The position numbers and the translations under genes are program-made. Positions 1 through 12,300 of a DNA stretch of 64,000 bases are shown one piece after another (positions within the stretch are counted from its first letter, which is position 1; each line of letters opens with the position of its first letter). The stretch is taken from NCBI RefSeq assembly GCF_041381155.1, contig NC_091135.1, positions 61,416,567 through 61,480,566 on the forward strand. Direction: 5' to 3'. The notes below the pieces were generated by a model. That model saw nothing but the letters and a program-made list of their open reading frames with translations, was not told the DNA's origin and ran no database searches. The DNA is from Argopecten irradians (lineage: Eukaryota > Mollusca > Bivalvia > Pectinida > Pectinidae).

Positions 1-2830
1 GTAGGTAACATGGGGGAGATGAGAAGGGCTGTGGTAGGTAACATGGGGGAGATGAGAAGGGCTGTGGTAGGTAACATGGGGGAGATGAGAAGGGCTGTGG
101 TAGGTAACATGGGGGAGATGAGAAGGGCTGTGGTAGATAACAGGGGGGGGGGGAGATGAGAAGGGCTGTGGTAGGTAACATGGGGGAGATGAGAAGGGCT
201 GTGGTAGGTAACATGGGGGAGATGAGAAGGGCTGTGGTAGGTAACATGGGGGAGATGAGAAGGGCTGTGGTAGGTAACATGGGGGAGATGAGAAGGGCTG
301 TGGTAGGTAACATGGGGGAGATGAGAAGGGCTGTGGTAGGTAACATGGGGGAGATGAGAAGGGCTGTGGTATGTAATTATATGGGGGAGATGAGAAGGGC
401 TGTGGTAGGTAACATGGGGGAGATGAGAAGGGCTGTGGTAGGTAACATGGGGGAGATGAGAAGGGCTGTGGTAGGTAACATGGGGGAGATGAGAAGGGCT
501 GTGGTAGGTAACATGGGGGAGATGAGAAGGGCTGTGGTAGGTAACATGGGGGAGATGAGAAGGGCTGTGGTAGGTAACATGGGGGAGATGAGAAGGGCTG
601 TGGTAGGTAACATGGGGGAGATGAGAAGGGCTGTGGTAGGTAACATGGGGGAGATGAGAAGGGCTGTGGTAGGTAACATGGGGGAGATGAGAAGGGCTGT
701 GGTAGGTAACATGGGGGAGATGAGAAGGGCTGTGGTAGGTAACATGGGGGAGATGAGAAGGGCTGTGGTAGGTAACATGGGGGAGATGAGAAGGGCTGTG
801 GTAGGTAACATGGGGAGATGAGAAGGGCTGTGGTAGGTAACATGGGGGAGATGAGAAGGGCTGTGGTAGGTAACATGGGGATGGGGAGATGAGAAGGGCT
901 GTGGTAGGTAACATGGGGAGATGAGAAGGGCTGTGGTAGGTAACATGGGGGAGATGAGAAGGGCTGTGGTAGGTAACATGGGGAGATGAGAAGGGCTGTG
1001 GTAGGTAACATGGGGGAGATGAGAAGGGCTGTGGTAGGTAACATGGGGGAGATGAGAAGGGCTGTGGTAGGTAACATGGGGGAGATGAGAAGGGCTGTGG
1101 TAGGTAACATGGGGGAGATGAGAAGGGCTGTGGTAGGTAACATGGGGGAGATGAGAAGGGCTGTGGTAGGTAACATGGGGGAGATGAGAAGGGCTGTGGT
1201 AGGTAACATGGGGGAGATGAGAAGGGCTGTGGTAGGTAACATGGGGGAGATGAGAAGGGCTGTGGTAGGTAACATGGGGGAGATGAGAAGGGCTGTGGTA
1301 GGTAACATGGGGGAGATGAGAAGGGCTGTGGTAGGTAACATGGGGGAGATGAGAAGGGGTGTGGTAGGTAACATGGGGGAGATGAGAAGGGCTGTGGTAG
1401 GTAACATGGGGAGATGAGAAGGGCTGTGGTAGGTAACATGGGGGAGATGAGAAGGGCTGTGGTAGGTAACATGGGGGAGATGATAAGGGCTGTGGTAGGT
1501 AACATGGGGGAGATGAGAAGGGCTGTGGTAGGTAACATGGGGGAGATGATAAGGGCTGTGGTGGTAACATGGGGAGATGAGAAGGGCTGTGGTAGGTAAC
1601 ATGGGGGAGATGAGAAGGGCTGTGTGTAGGTAACATGGGGGAGATGATAAGGGCTGTGGTAGGTAACATGGGGGAGATGAGAAGGGCTGTGGTAGGTAAC
1701 ATGGGGGAGATGAGAAGGGCTGTGGTTGGTAACATGGGGGAGATGAGAAGGGCTGTTGTAGGTAAAATGGGGGGAGATGAGAAGGGCTGTGGTAGGTAAC
1801 ATGGGGGAGATGAGAAGGGCTGTGTAGTTGGTAACATGGGGGAGATGAGAAGGGCTGTGGTGGTAACATGGGGAGATGTAAGGCTGTGGTAGGTAACATG
1901 GGAGATGAGAAGGGCTGTGGTAGGTAACTTGGAGATGAGAAGGGATGTGGTAGGTAACATGGGGAGATGAAAGGGCTGTGGTAGGTAACATGGGGGAGAT
2001 GAGAAGGGCTGTGGTAGGTAACATGGGGAGATGAGAAGGCTGTGGTAGGTACATGGGGAGATGAGAAGGGCTGTGGTAGGTAACATGGGGAGATGAGAAG
2101 GGCTGTGGTAGGTACATGGGGGAGATGAGAAGGGCTGTGGTAGGTAACATGGGGAGATGAGAAGGGCTGTGGTAGTAACATGGGGAGATGAGAAGGGCTG
2201 TGGTAGGTAACATGGGAGGAAGTGTGGTATGGAGTGAAAGGGGTGGTGGTGAGATAGGGGAGATGAGAAGGCTGTGGTAGGTAACATTGGGGAGATGAGA
2301 AGGGCTGTGGTAGGTTACATGGAGGAGATGAGAAGGGCTGTGGTAGGTAACATGGGGGGAGACGAGAAGGGCTGTGGTAGGTAACATGGGGGAGATGAGA
2401 AGGGCTGTGGTAGGTAACATGGGGGAGATGAGAAGGGCTGTGGTATGTAATTATATGGGGGAGATGAGAAGGGCTGTCGTAGGTAACATGGGGGAGATAA
2501 GAAGGGCTGTGGTAGGTAACCTGGGTGAGATAAGAATGGCTGTGGTAGGTAACATTGGGGAGATGAGAAGGGCTGTGGTAGGTAACATAGGGGAGATGAG
2601 AGGGGCTGTGGTAGGTAACATGGGGGTGATAAGAATGGCTGTGATAGGTAACATGGGGGAGATAAGAATGGCTGTGATAGGTAAGATGGGGGAGATGAGA
2701 TGGGCTCAGGTAGGTAACCTGGGTGAGATAAGAATGGCTGTGGTAGGTAACATTGGGGAGATGAGAAGGACTGTGGTAGCTAACATGGGGGAATGTCATA
2801 AGTCATGCCTTTTATTTTGCAAGTTGATTA
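1..2830. repeat. 33-bp G-rich minisatellite
   Basis: About 85 head-to-tail copies of a 33-bp unit that begins GTAGGTAACATGGGGGAGAT and ends AGAAGGGCTGTG. Copies are nearly identical up to about 1550. They then accumulate single-base deletions, and past 2230 they diverge in sequence (ATTGGGG, AAGAATGGC). The window opens inside the array, so its left edge is unseen. Because 33 is a multiple of three, long open frames run through it on both strands; these are repeat artefacts, not genes. The plus strand is purine- and G-rich (GGGGGAGATGAGAAGGG), so G-quadruplex or triplex structure is plausible. Each unit carries GTGGTAGGTAAC, which resembles a 5' splice site. The array probably lies in an intron of the receptor gene whose exons start at 6257. 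Confidence 0.97.
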
Positions 2831-2887
2831 TTAGAAGGTGCAGAATATGAATGGGTTCACCTTGTTTAAATAAGAGTTGACTAGCTT

Positions 2888-4800
2888 TTTAGGTCACCTG
2901 AGACGAAGTCTCAAGTGACCTATTCTAATCGTCTTTTGTCCGTCGTCGTCCGTCGTGCATTGTGCGTCGTCCGTCGTATGGCGATCAACAATTTACTTTT
3001 TCGACTTCTTCTCCAAAACTACTAAACCAAATTTGTTGAAATTTTGCAGAAACCTTTCATAGCCAAAGGTCAACCAAAATTGTGAATTATATGGTCCCAG
3101 CCCCCCAGGGCCTGAGGGGTGGGACCAAAAGGGGTCAAATAGGCTAAAACTTCAAAAATCTTCTTCTGAAATTCCAGAAATGGTAGAATCAAATACTTTT
3201 CATAGATTGAAAGGTTTTGAGGTCCTTTACAAAAATTGTGAATTATATGACCCTGGGGTCTCACTTTCCCCCCTAGGAAGGGGGGCAAGTTTGCTATAGT
3301 TTATATAGGGAAAAGACATTTTTGAGCGTTGTTTGGTCATTTGTAATAGGAAATAAGTCAAATGTTGTCAGAATTATCAGTATGAGATGGCCATTGAATC
3401 CTAATAACAATTTTTCCATGACTGACCCCCAGGGGCCTGAGGGGTGGTGCCAAAAGGGGTCAAATAGGCTAAAACTTCAAAAATCTTCTTCTGAAATTCC
3501 AGAAATGGTAGAATCAAATACTCTTCATAGATTGAAAGGTCTTGAGGTCCTTCACAAAAATTGTGAATTATATGACCCTGGGGTCTCACGTTCCCCCCTG
3601 GGGAGGGGGGCAAGTTTACTATAGTTTATACAGGAAAAAGACATTTTTGAGCATTATTTGGTAATTTGTAATAGGAAAAAAGTCAAATGTTGTCAGAATT
3701 ATCAGTATGAGAAGGCCATTGAATCCTATTAACAATTTTTCCACGACTGACCCCCAAGGGCCTGAGGGGTGGGGCCAAAAGGGGTCAAATAGGCTAAAAC
3801 TTCAAAAATCTTCTTCTGAAATTCCAGAAATGGCAGAATCAAATACTCTTCAAAGATTGAAAGGTCTTGAGGTCCTTTACAAAAATTGTGAATTGTATGA
3901 CCTTGGGGTCTCACATTCCCACCTGGGGAGGGGGTCAAGTTTACTATAGTTTATAGAGGGAAAAGACATTTTTGAGCATTATTTGGTCATTTGTCATAGG
4001 AAATAAGTCAAATGTTGTCAGAATTATCAGTATGAGAAGGCCATTGAATCCTATTAACAATTTTTCCACGACTGACCCCCAGGGGCCTGAGAGGTGTGGC
4101 CAAAAGGGGTCAAATAGGCTAAAACTTAAAAAAAAATAAAAAAAAAAATTGTGAATTATATGACCCTGGGGTCTCACGTTCCCCCCTGGGGAGGGGTCAA
4201 TTTTACTATAGTTTATATAGGGAAAACACATTTTTGAGCATTATTTGGTCATTCCTAATAGGAAATGAGTCAAACTGGGTTAGAATGTTTAGCCTGAGAT
4301 AGTTTTTTAACATCATATCCATATTGGTCCTGGCTGACCCCCAGGGGCTAGAGGGTGGGGCCAAAATTGGTCAAAATGGCTAAAATTTCAAAAGTCTCCT
4401 TCTGAATTTACAAATTTGATGGAACCAAATACTCTTCATAGATTGGAAGGTCTTTTTAAGGCCCTTTACAAAAATTGTGAATTTCATGGCCCTGCCATCT
4501 CTGACTTTCCCCTGATTAGGGGTCAAATATATTTTAATTGATATTGGAAAAACACATTTATGAGCATTATTTGCTTAATTTTCAAGAGGTCATAATTGGT
4601 TAGTTATTACCCTGTGATAGCATTTTAGCATCATATCCATATTGGTCCTGGCCAACCTCCAGGGGTAGATGGGCGGGGCCAAAAGGGGTCAAAATGACTA
4701 AAGTAAGAAAAAAAATCTTCTGAATTCAGATTTGATGGAACCAGATACTCTTCATAGATTGAAAAGTCAGTTATATTAAATCACTGACTGGTTTCAAGGG
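2888..4800 (+). mobile_element. Pearl/Helentron-like non-autonomous element, GTCACC-headed
   Basis: Starts with a hairpin head, GGTCACCTGAGAC-GAA-GTCTCAAGTGACC, followed by a GTCCGTCGTC-rich stretch. The core is about five diverging tandem copies of a roughly 320-bp unit, each with GGGGTCAAATAGGCTAAAAC and a CCCCCAGGGGCCTGAGGGGTG block. Short open frames in the core are repeat artefacts. The 3' end near 4790 (GGGCCTGATGGGC) is degraded and lacks the usual CTCTTGTT, perhaps because the next element lies against it. Assignment to the bivalve pearl/Helentron-associated class rests on architecture only. Confidence 0.75.
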
Positions 4801-4824
4801 CCTGATGGGCAAATATATATGTTT

Positions 4825-6073
4825 TAGGTCATCTGACCGAAGGTCAGGATGACCTATTGTCATCGTGTTTTGTCCGTCGTCTTGCGCCGTGCGCCGTGCG
4901 TCGTGCGTCGTGCGTAAGACTATTTATACAAAAGCTTACTCCTCCTTCATCCTTTGATGGATTTCATCCATATTTTATTTGAAACATCATTGGGGAAGGA
5001 CAATCATATTTTATATAAATGAGCCTGGTCCGACCCCTAGGGGCTGAGGGGTGGGGCCCCAAAAGGGCAGATTTGCTAATTTTAGCTTTAAAATCCTACT
5101 CCTCCTTCATCCTTGGATGGATTTCATCCATATTTAGTGTGAAACATTATTTGGGAAGGACAATCATATTTTATATATATGAGATAGGTCCGACCCCTAG
5201 GGGCTGAGGGGTGGGGCCCCAAAAGGGCAAATTTTCTTAATTTAAACTTTAAAATCCTACTCCTCCTTCATCCTTGGATGGATTTCATCCATATTTAGTG
5301 TGAAACATCATTGGGGAAGGACAATCATATTTTTTATATATGAGATAGGTCCGACACCTAGGGGCTGAGGGGTGGGACCCCAAAAGGGCAAATTTTCTTT
5401 ATTTAAGCTTTAAAATCCTATTCCTCCTTCATCCTTGGATTGATTTCATCCATATTTGGTGTGAAACATCATTGGGGAAAGACAATCAAATTTTATATAA
5501 ATGAGCCTGGATATAAATGAGCCTGGTCCGACCCCTAGGGGCTGAGGGGTGGGGCCCCAAATGGGGAAATTTTCTTAAATTTAGTTTTAAAATCCTACTC
5601 CTCCTTCATCCTTGGATGAATTTCATCCATATTTGGTGTGAAACATCATTGGGGAAGGACAATCATATTTTATATAAATGAGCCTGGTCCGACCCCTAGG
5701 GGCTGAGGGGTGGGGCCCCAAAAGGGCAAATTTTCTTAATTTTAGCTGGCCCATTTCCTGTTTCAGGTTTCGGTCTCCGATCTCAATGAAAATTGGTCTA
5801 TAGGGGTTTTAATTGATGCCGAACAACATTTGCTGAAATTTGGCTTTAAAATCTGACTCCTCCTTATATTAATCCTTGAATGGGTTACAACCATATATGG
5901 ATGAAGGGCTACCAAGTTCAACAAATGACATTTACCTACTTCAGAAACTTACATATTCACCTAAGGAGTTCCTTGTATTGTTTATATTAATCGTTAACCA
6001 ATACTTTATACTGTGACTTTGTTGTTTTGTGCCATGAGTCAGATGACCGTTAAGACCCATGGACCTCTTGTTA
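4825..6073 (+). mobile_element. Pearl/Helentron-like non-autonomous element, GTCATC-headed
   Basis: The head hairpin is TAGGTCATCTGACC-GAAG-GTCAGGATGACCTA, followed by a GTCCGTCGT/GCGTCGTGCG stretch. The core is about five copies of a roughly 165-bp unit (TACTCCTCCTTCATCCTTGG ... GACCCCTAGGGGCTGAGGGG). The 3' end at 6036-6073 has an inverted copy of the head (GTCAGATGACC), a short hairpin (GACCCATGG) and the terminus CCTCTTGTT. A complete copy. It sits in the intron upstream of the receptor exon at 6257. Confidence 0.78.
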
Positions 6074-6256
6074 TTGTAAACAATTGTCTTTCTTAGTAGC
6101 TCTTCAGTGCATTTTAAAACAGTTAATGGTTTCATAAAGTCTGTGACATTTGAAGGCTACAAGTCATTCAGGCATTGTTCAGCATGTCATTATAAATGAC
6201 CACATCATAAAGATGTTGATGTGTCCCTTGTAAACAGAATAGAACATTTGTTTTAG

Positions 6257-6376
6257 GTTCATGTGACAAGGATCACTTCCGCTGTGGCCTAAAAGACAGT
6301 CGACAATGTTATGAGGAGAAGCAGAGGTGTAATGGAATCTCACGATGTGCCGAGCTGGAGGATGAACTGAACTGTA
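6257..6376 (+). CDS. LRP12: LRP exon: LDLa module with degenerate calcium site
   Basis: Acceptor TTTTAG ends at 6256 and donor GTAAGT starts at 6377. The 120-nt exon is phase 1-1. It encodes six cysteines in LDLa order: [38 protein letters not shown]. The calcium cage is imperfect: the usual CDG..DC appears as CNG..RC, and only acidic residues near the end remain. The module may therefore be structurally weaker. The last ten exon bases (CTGAACTGTA) plus the donor recur throughout the downstream minisatellite. Confidence 0.9.
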
Positions 6377-9300
6377 GTAAGTATAGGGATTGTTAACTGG
6401 GTAATAGTCCGGCCATGTAACAGTCTGAACTGTAGTGAATAAAGTACAGGGACTCTGAATTGTTAACTGACTCTCTATGTAAATGTAAATGAAGTTATTT
6501 CGCCTATTGACCGGTCAATAGTTTGACTGTAGTCTGGCCTCGGGAAACAGTTCATCAGGTTGGTCCCAACACCTAGGGAAAGAGTTTTGGCTGTTGACTG
6601 AAAAGACTTGAAACAACTGTATACTGTAGTAAGTAATAGGGACTGTTAAATGGGTAATAGTCAGGTCATGTAACAGTTTGAACTGTATTAAGTATAAAGA
6701 CTGTAAGCTGGATTATAGTCAGGCCATGTAACAGTCTGAACTGTAGTGAATATAGTTCAGGGACTGTTAACTGGGTAATAGTCAGGCCATGTAATAGTCT
6801 GAACTGTAGTAAGTATAGGGACTGTTAACTGGGTTATAGATCAGCCATGTAACAGTCTGAACTTAAGTGAGTATAGGATTTGTTTACTAGGTAATAGTCT
6901 GACCATGTAACAGTCTGAACTTTAGTGAGTATAGGAACTGTTTACTAGGTAATAGTCTGACCATGTAACAGACTCAATTGCAGTAAGTATAGGGACTGTA
7001 AACTGAGTAATAGTCTGACCATGTTACAGACTGAACTGCAGAAAGTATAGGGACTGTTAACTGGTAAATAGTCCGGCCATGTAATAGTCTGAACTGAAGT
7101 AAGTATAGGGACTTTTAAATGGGTAATAGTCAGGCCATGTAACAGTCTGAGCTGTAGTAAGTATAGGGACTGTTAACTGGGTTATAGTCAGGCAATGTAA
7201 CAGTCTGAACTGTAGTATTGTAAGTATAGCACAGGGACTGTTAACTGGATTATAGCCGGGCCATGTAACAATCTGAACTGTAGTGAGTATATTACAGGGA
7301 CTGTTAACTGGGTTAAAGTCAGGCCATGTAACAGTCTGAACTGTAGTGAATATAGTTCAGGGACTGTTAACTGGGTTATAGTCTGGCCATGTCATAGTCT
7401 GAACTAAAGAAGTATAGGGACTGTTAACTGGGTTATAATCAGGCCATGTAACAGTCTGAAGTGTAGGGAGTACAGAACAGGGACTGTTAACTGGGTTTTA
7501 GTCAGGTCACGAAACAGTCTGAAGTGTAGAGATTACAGTACAGGGACTGTTGACCATGTAATAGGCGGATTATGTAACATTCTAAAGTGTAGTGAATATA
7601 GTACAGGGACTGTTAACTGGGTAAAAGTCAGGCCATGTAATAGTCTGAACTGTAGTAAGTATAGGAACTGTTAACTGGGTTATAGATCAGCCATGTAACA
7701 GTCTGAACTTTAGTGAGTATAGGATTTGTTTACTAGGTAATAGTCTGACCATGTAACAGTCTGAACTTTAGTGAGTATAGGAACTGTTTACTAGGTAATA
7801 GTCTGACCATGTAACAGACTCAATTGCAGTAAGTATAGGGACTGTAAACTGAGTAATAGTCTGACCATGTTACAGACTGAACTGCAGAAAGTATAGGGAC
7901 TGTTAACTGGTAAATAGTCCGGCCATGTAATAGTCTGAACTGAAGTAAGTATAGGGACTTTTAAATGGGTAATAGTCAGGCCATGTAACAGTCTGAGCTG
8001 TAGTAAGTATAGGGACTGTTAACTGGGTTATAGTCAGGCCATGTAACAGTCTGAACTGTAGTATTGTAAGTATAGCAGAGGGACTGTTAACTGGATTATA
8101 GTCGGGCCATGTAACAATCTGAACTGTAGTGAGTATATTACAGGGACTGTTAACTGGGTTAAAGTCAGGCCATGTAACAGTCTGAACTGTAGTGAATATA
8201 GTTCAGGGACTGTTAACTGGGTTATAGTCTGGCCATGTCATAGTCTGAACTAAAGAAGTATAGGGACTGTTAACTGGGTTATAATCAGGCCATGTAACAG
8301 TCTGAAGTGTAGGGAGTACAGAACAGGGACTGTTAACTGGGTTTTAGTCAGGTCACGAAACAGTCTGAAGTGTAGAGATTACAGTACAGGGACTGTTGAC
8401 CATGTAATAGGCGGATTATGTAACATTCTAAAGTGTAGTGAATATAGTACAGGGACTGTTGACCAGGCCATAGTCAGGTCATGTAACATTTTGAAGTGTA
8501 GTGAGTAATATATACATTTACTTGTGACTTCTACTATCTTAACTAACCAAGGCAAAGTGAAGTATATGATGATATAACTGACACCCAAAACGTGACCATT
8601 GTGTTGTCACAAGAGCTTTGCAGACAATCATCTTTTAATGCGCTAGCATGTATTATGAAGATTATTTGCAAAGCTCTTGCATTTTTATGGACCATAGATG
8701 CCATAGGAAGATAGTTTAATGCTTAATAATACAGGGACTGTTGACCAAGATAAAGTCAGGTCAAGTAACAGTATAAAGTGTAGTGAGTATAGAACAGGGA
8801 CTGTTGACCATGTTATAGTCAGGTCAGGTTATGTAACAGTGTAAAGTGTAGTGAGTATAGAACAGGGACTGTTGACAATGTTATAGTAAGGTTATGTAAC
8901 AGTGTAAAGTGTAGTGAGTATAGAACAGGGACTGTTGACCATGTTATAGTCAGGTCAGGTTATGTAACAGTGTAAAGTGTAGTGAGTATAGAACAGGGAC
9001 TGTTGACAATGTTATAGTAAGGTTATGTAACAGTGTAAAGTGTAGGGAGTATAGAACAGGGACTGTAGACCATGTTATAGTCAGGTCATGTAACAGTCTA
9101 AAGTGTAGTGAGTATAGAACAGGGACTGTTGACCATGTTATAGTCAGGTCATGTAACAGTCTAAAGTGTAGTGAGTATAGAACAGGGACTGTTGACCATG
9201 TTATAGTCAGGTTATGTAACAGTGTAAAGTGTAGTGAGTATAGAACAGGGACTGTTGACAATGTTATAGTCAGGTTATGTAACAGTGTAAAGTGTAGTGA

Positions 9301-12300
9301 GTATAAAACAGAGACTGTTGACCATGTTATAGTCAGATCATGTAACAGTCTAAAGTGTAGTGAGTATAAAACAGGGACTGTTGACCATTTAATAGTCAGG
9401 TTATGTTACAGTGTAAAGTGTAGTGAGTACAGAACAGGGACTGTTGACCATGTTATAGTCAGGTCATGTAACAGTCTAAAGTGTAGTGAGTATAGAACAG
9501 GGACTATTGACCATGTTATAGTCAGGTCATGTAACAGTCTAAAGTGTAGTGAGTATAGAACAGGGACTGTTGACTATGTTATAGTCAGGTCATGTAACAG
9601 TCTAAAGTGTAGGGAGTATAGAACAGGGACTGTAGACCATGTTATAGTCAGGTCATGTAACAGTCTAAAGTGTAGTGAGTATAGAACAGGGACTGTTGAC
9701 CATGCATGTTAAAGTCAGGTCATGTAACAGTCTAAAGTGTAGTGAGTATAGAACAAGGACTGTTGACCATGTTATAGTCCGGTTATGTAACATTCTAAAG
9801 TGTAGTGAGTATTGTACAGGGACTGTTGACCATGTTATAGTCAGGTTATGTGACAGTCTAAAGTGTAGTGAGTACACTGTATAGTACAGGGACTGTTGAC
9901 CATTTTATAGTCAGGTTATGTAACAGTCTGAAGTGTAGGGAGTACAGTACAGGGACTGTTAAACATGTTATAGTCAGGTCATGTAACAGTCTGAAGTGTA
10001 GGGAGTACAGTACAGGGACTGTTAAGCAGGTTATATTAGGAATGTTCTTACTGATTTTAGAAATTTTTCCTAAACATCCAACTACAGCACTTTTCATATT
10101 GTAAGTGTGACATGCAAAGCATGCCCATATAGGACATATATTTGAATCAGCAGTCCAATAGCTGTTGTAGACTGTAACACTCTATCTTTGTCTGTTCCAG
10201 ATTCTGTTTTATGTGGCTCACATAATGGAACTTTTCTCTGTGATAATAAGCGGTGTATTTATGAGACGTGGAAATGTGATAAAACAAATGACTGTGGTGA
10301 CAATAGTGATGAAGTGGACTGTCCAAGTAAGTAACAGTGATGACATACAAATATCCAGTAAGTAACAGCAATGACAAACACTTACCAAGCAAGTAACAGC
10401 AATGACATACACATATCCAGTAAGTAACGGCAATGCCATACACTTATCCAGTAAGTAACAACAATGACATACACTGATCCAGTAAGTAACAACAATGACA
10501 TACACTTATCCAGTAAGTAACAGCAATGACATACTCTTATCCAGTAAGTAACAGCAATGACATACACTTATCCAGTAAGTAACAGCAAAGACATACACTT
10601 ATCCAGTAAGTAACAACAATGACATACTCTTATCCAGTAAGTAACAACAATGACATACACTTATCCAGTAAGTAACAGTGATGACATACTCTTATCCAGT
10701 AAGTAACAGCAATGACATACACTTATCCAGTAAGTAACAGCAATGACATACACTTATCCAGTAAGTAACAGCAATGACATACTCTTATCCAGTAAGTAAC
10801 AACAATGACATACTCTTATCCAGTAAGTAACAACAATGACATACACTTATCCAGTAAGTAACAGTGATGACATACTCTTATCAGTAAGTAACAGCAATGA
10901 CATACTCTTATCCAGTAAGTAACAGCAATGACATACTCTTATCCAGTAAGTAACAGCAATGACATACTCTTATCCAGTAAGTAACAACAATGACATACAC
11001 TTATCCAGTAAGTAACAGTGATGACATACTCTTATCCAGTAAGTGACAGCAATGACATACACTTATCCAGTAAGTAACAGCAATGACATACACTTATCCA
11101 GTAAGTAACAGCAATGACATACTCTTATCCAGTAAGTAACAACAATGACATACTCTTATCCAGTAAGTAACAACAATGACATACACTTATCCAGTAAGTA
11201 ACAGTGATGACATACTCTTATCCAGTAAGTAACAGCAATGACATACACTTATCCAGTAAGTAACAGCAATGACATACACTTATCCAGTAAGTAACAGCAA
11301 TGACATACTCTTATCCAGTAAGTAACAGCAATGACATACACTTATCCAGTAAGTAACAACAATGACATACACTTATCCAGTAAGTAACAGCAATGACATA
11401 CACTTATCCAGTAAGTAACAGTGATGACATACACTTATCCAGTAAGTATCAACAGTGAATAATGATCATGCATGTACAGATGTATACATTTCTGGTAAGA
11501 TATAACAAAAGCCCTCTAAAATGAACTTAATTTGATGTTGTGTGTTTTGTTTTGACAGGGAGTACCAATCTAATCACTATAGCTGCTGTGGCTGGCTCTC
11601 TGATCTGTGCCCTGCTGTTGGTGGTGGCCATGGGGTGTACATGTAAACTGTACAATTTACGGATGCAGCAGTTCCATGGACCACGACATGAGACCCCACT
11701 CACACGGATGTATGCTGAGTTTATGAGGAGAAGGGCCCCACCGCCCTATCACGAGGCCATGCTGACATCACGACCTTATGACGAAGTCAGACAGGAACTT
11801 GCAGAACAAACCAACCAGAATGAAACATCAGGATCTCGTTCTCGACGTCATCGGCGTCGAACCGCACGTTTAGCACGTCAACAGCAGATAGCCTCACAAA
11901 ACCCTGCAGGTCAATCTGGTGAACAAAATGATAGCTGTCCACCTGATACAACAAACAACCAGCATCCTGAAGGAAGTACAGGTGAAAGTTCACAGACTGT
12001 AAATAGTTCCAATATGACATGGAATACAGACTCTCATTCCTCTAGACTAGCACTTATAGCAGACAATAGTAGTGATACAACAGAAGGACCGGACGAATCA
12101 GGAGACGACACCGATCAGCAAGATGGTGAACATGTCAGTTTCTCAAATAATATTGGGATTACAGCAAGATGGCAACGCCCAAGAAATTCTGGGAAAGAAA
12201 ATAGTAGTAGTAACGAGTGTCAAAATCTCCTTCAGCCAGACTCGCCGTCCAAGGTGGCGGCCAGAACCTCCAGACTCGCCGATCTCCGCTGGCCGGGGAA

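Noticed and set aside
156-2850. Long open frames on both strands in the first 2.8 kb (MRRAVVGNMGE repeats and proline/leucine-rich minus-strand frames)
   Set aside because: They follow from a 33-bp unit whose length is a multiple of three; single-base unit errors end them, and no start context, splice sites or known family support coding.
10327-11445. CRISPR-like regular array
   Set aside because: Units are contiguous 31-mers without variable spacers, in a spliced eukaryotic gene.
10147-11450. Cysteine/tyrosine-rich minus-strand frames ([10 protein letters not shown] repeats)
   Set aside because: They are reverse readings of the 31-bp minisatellite and overlap a well-supported LDLa exon on the other strand.
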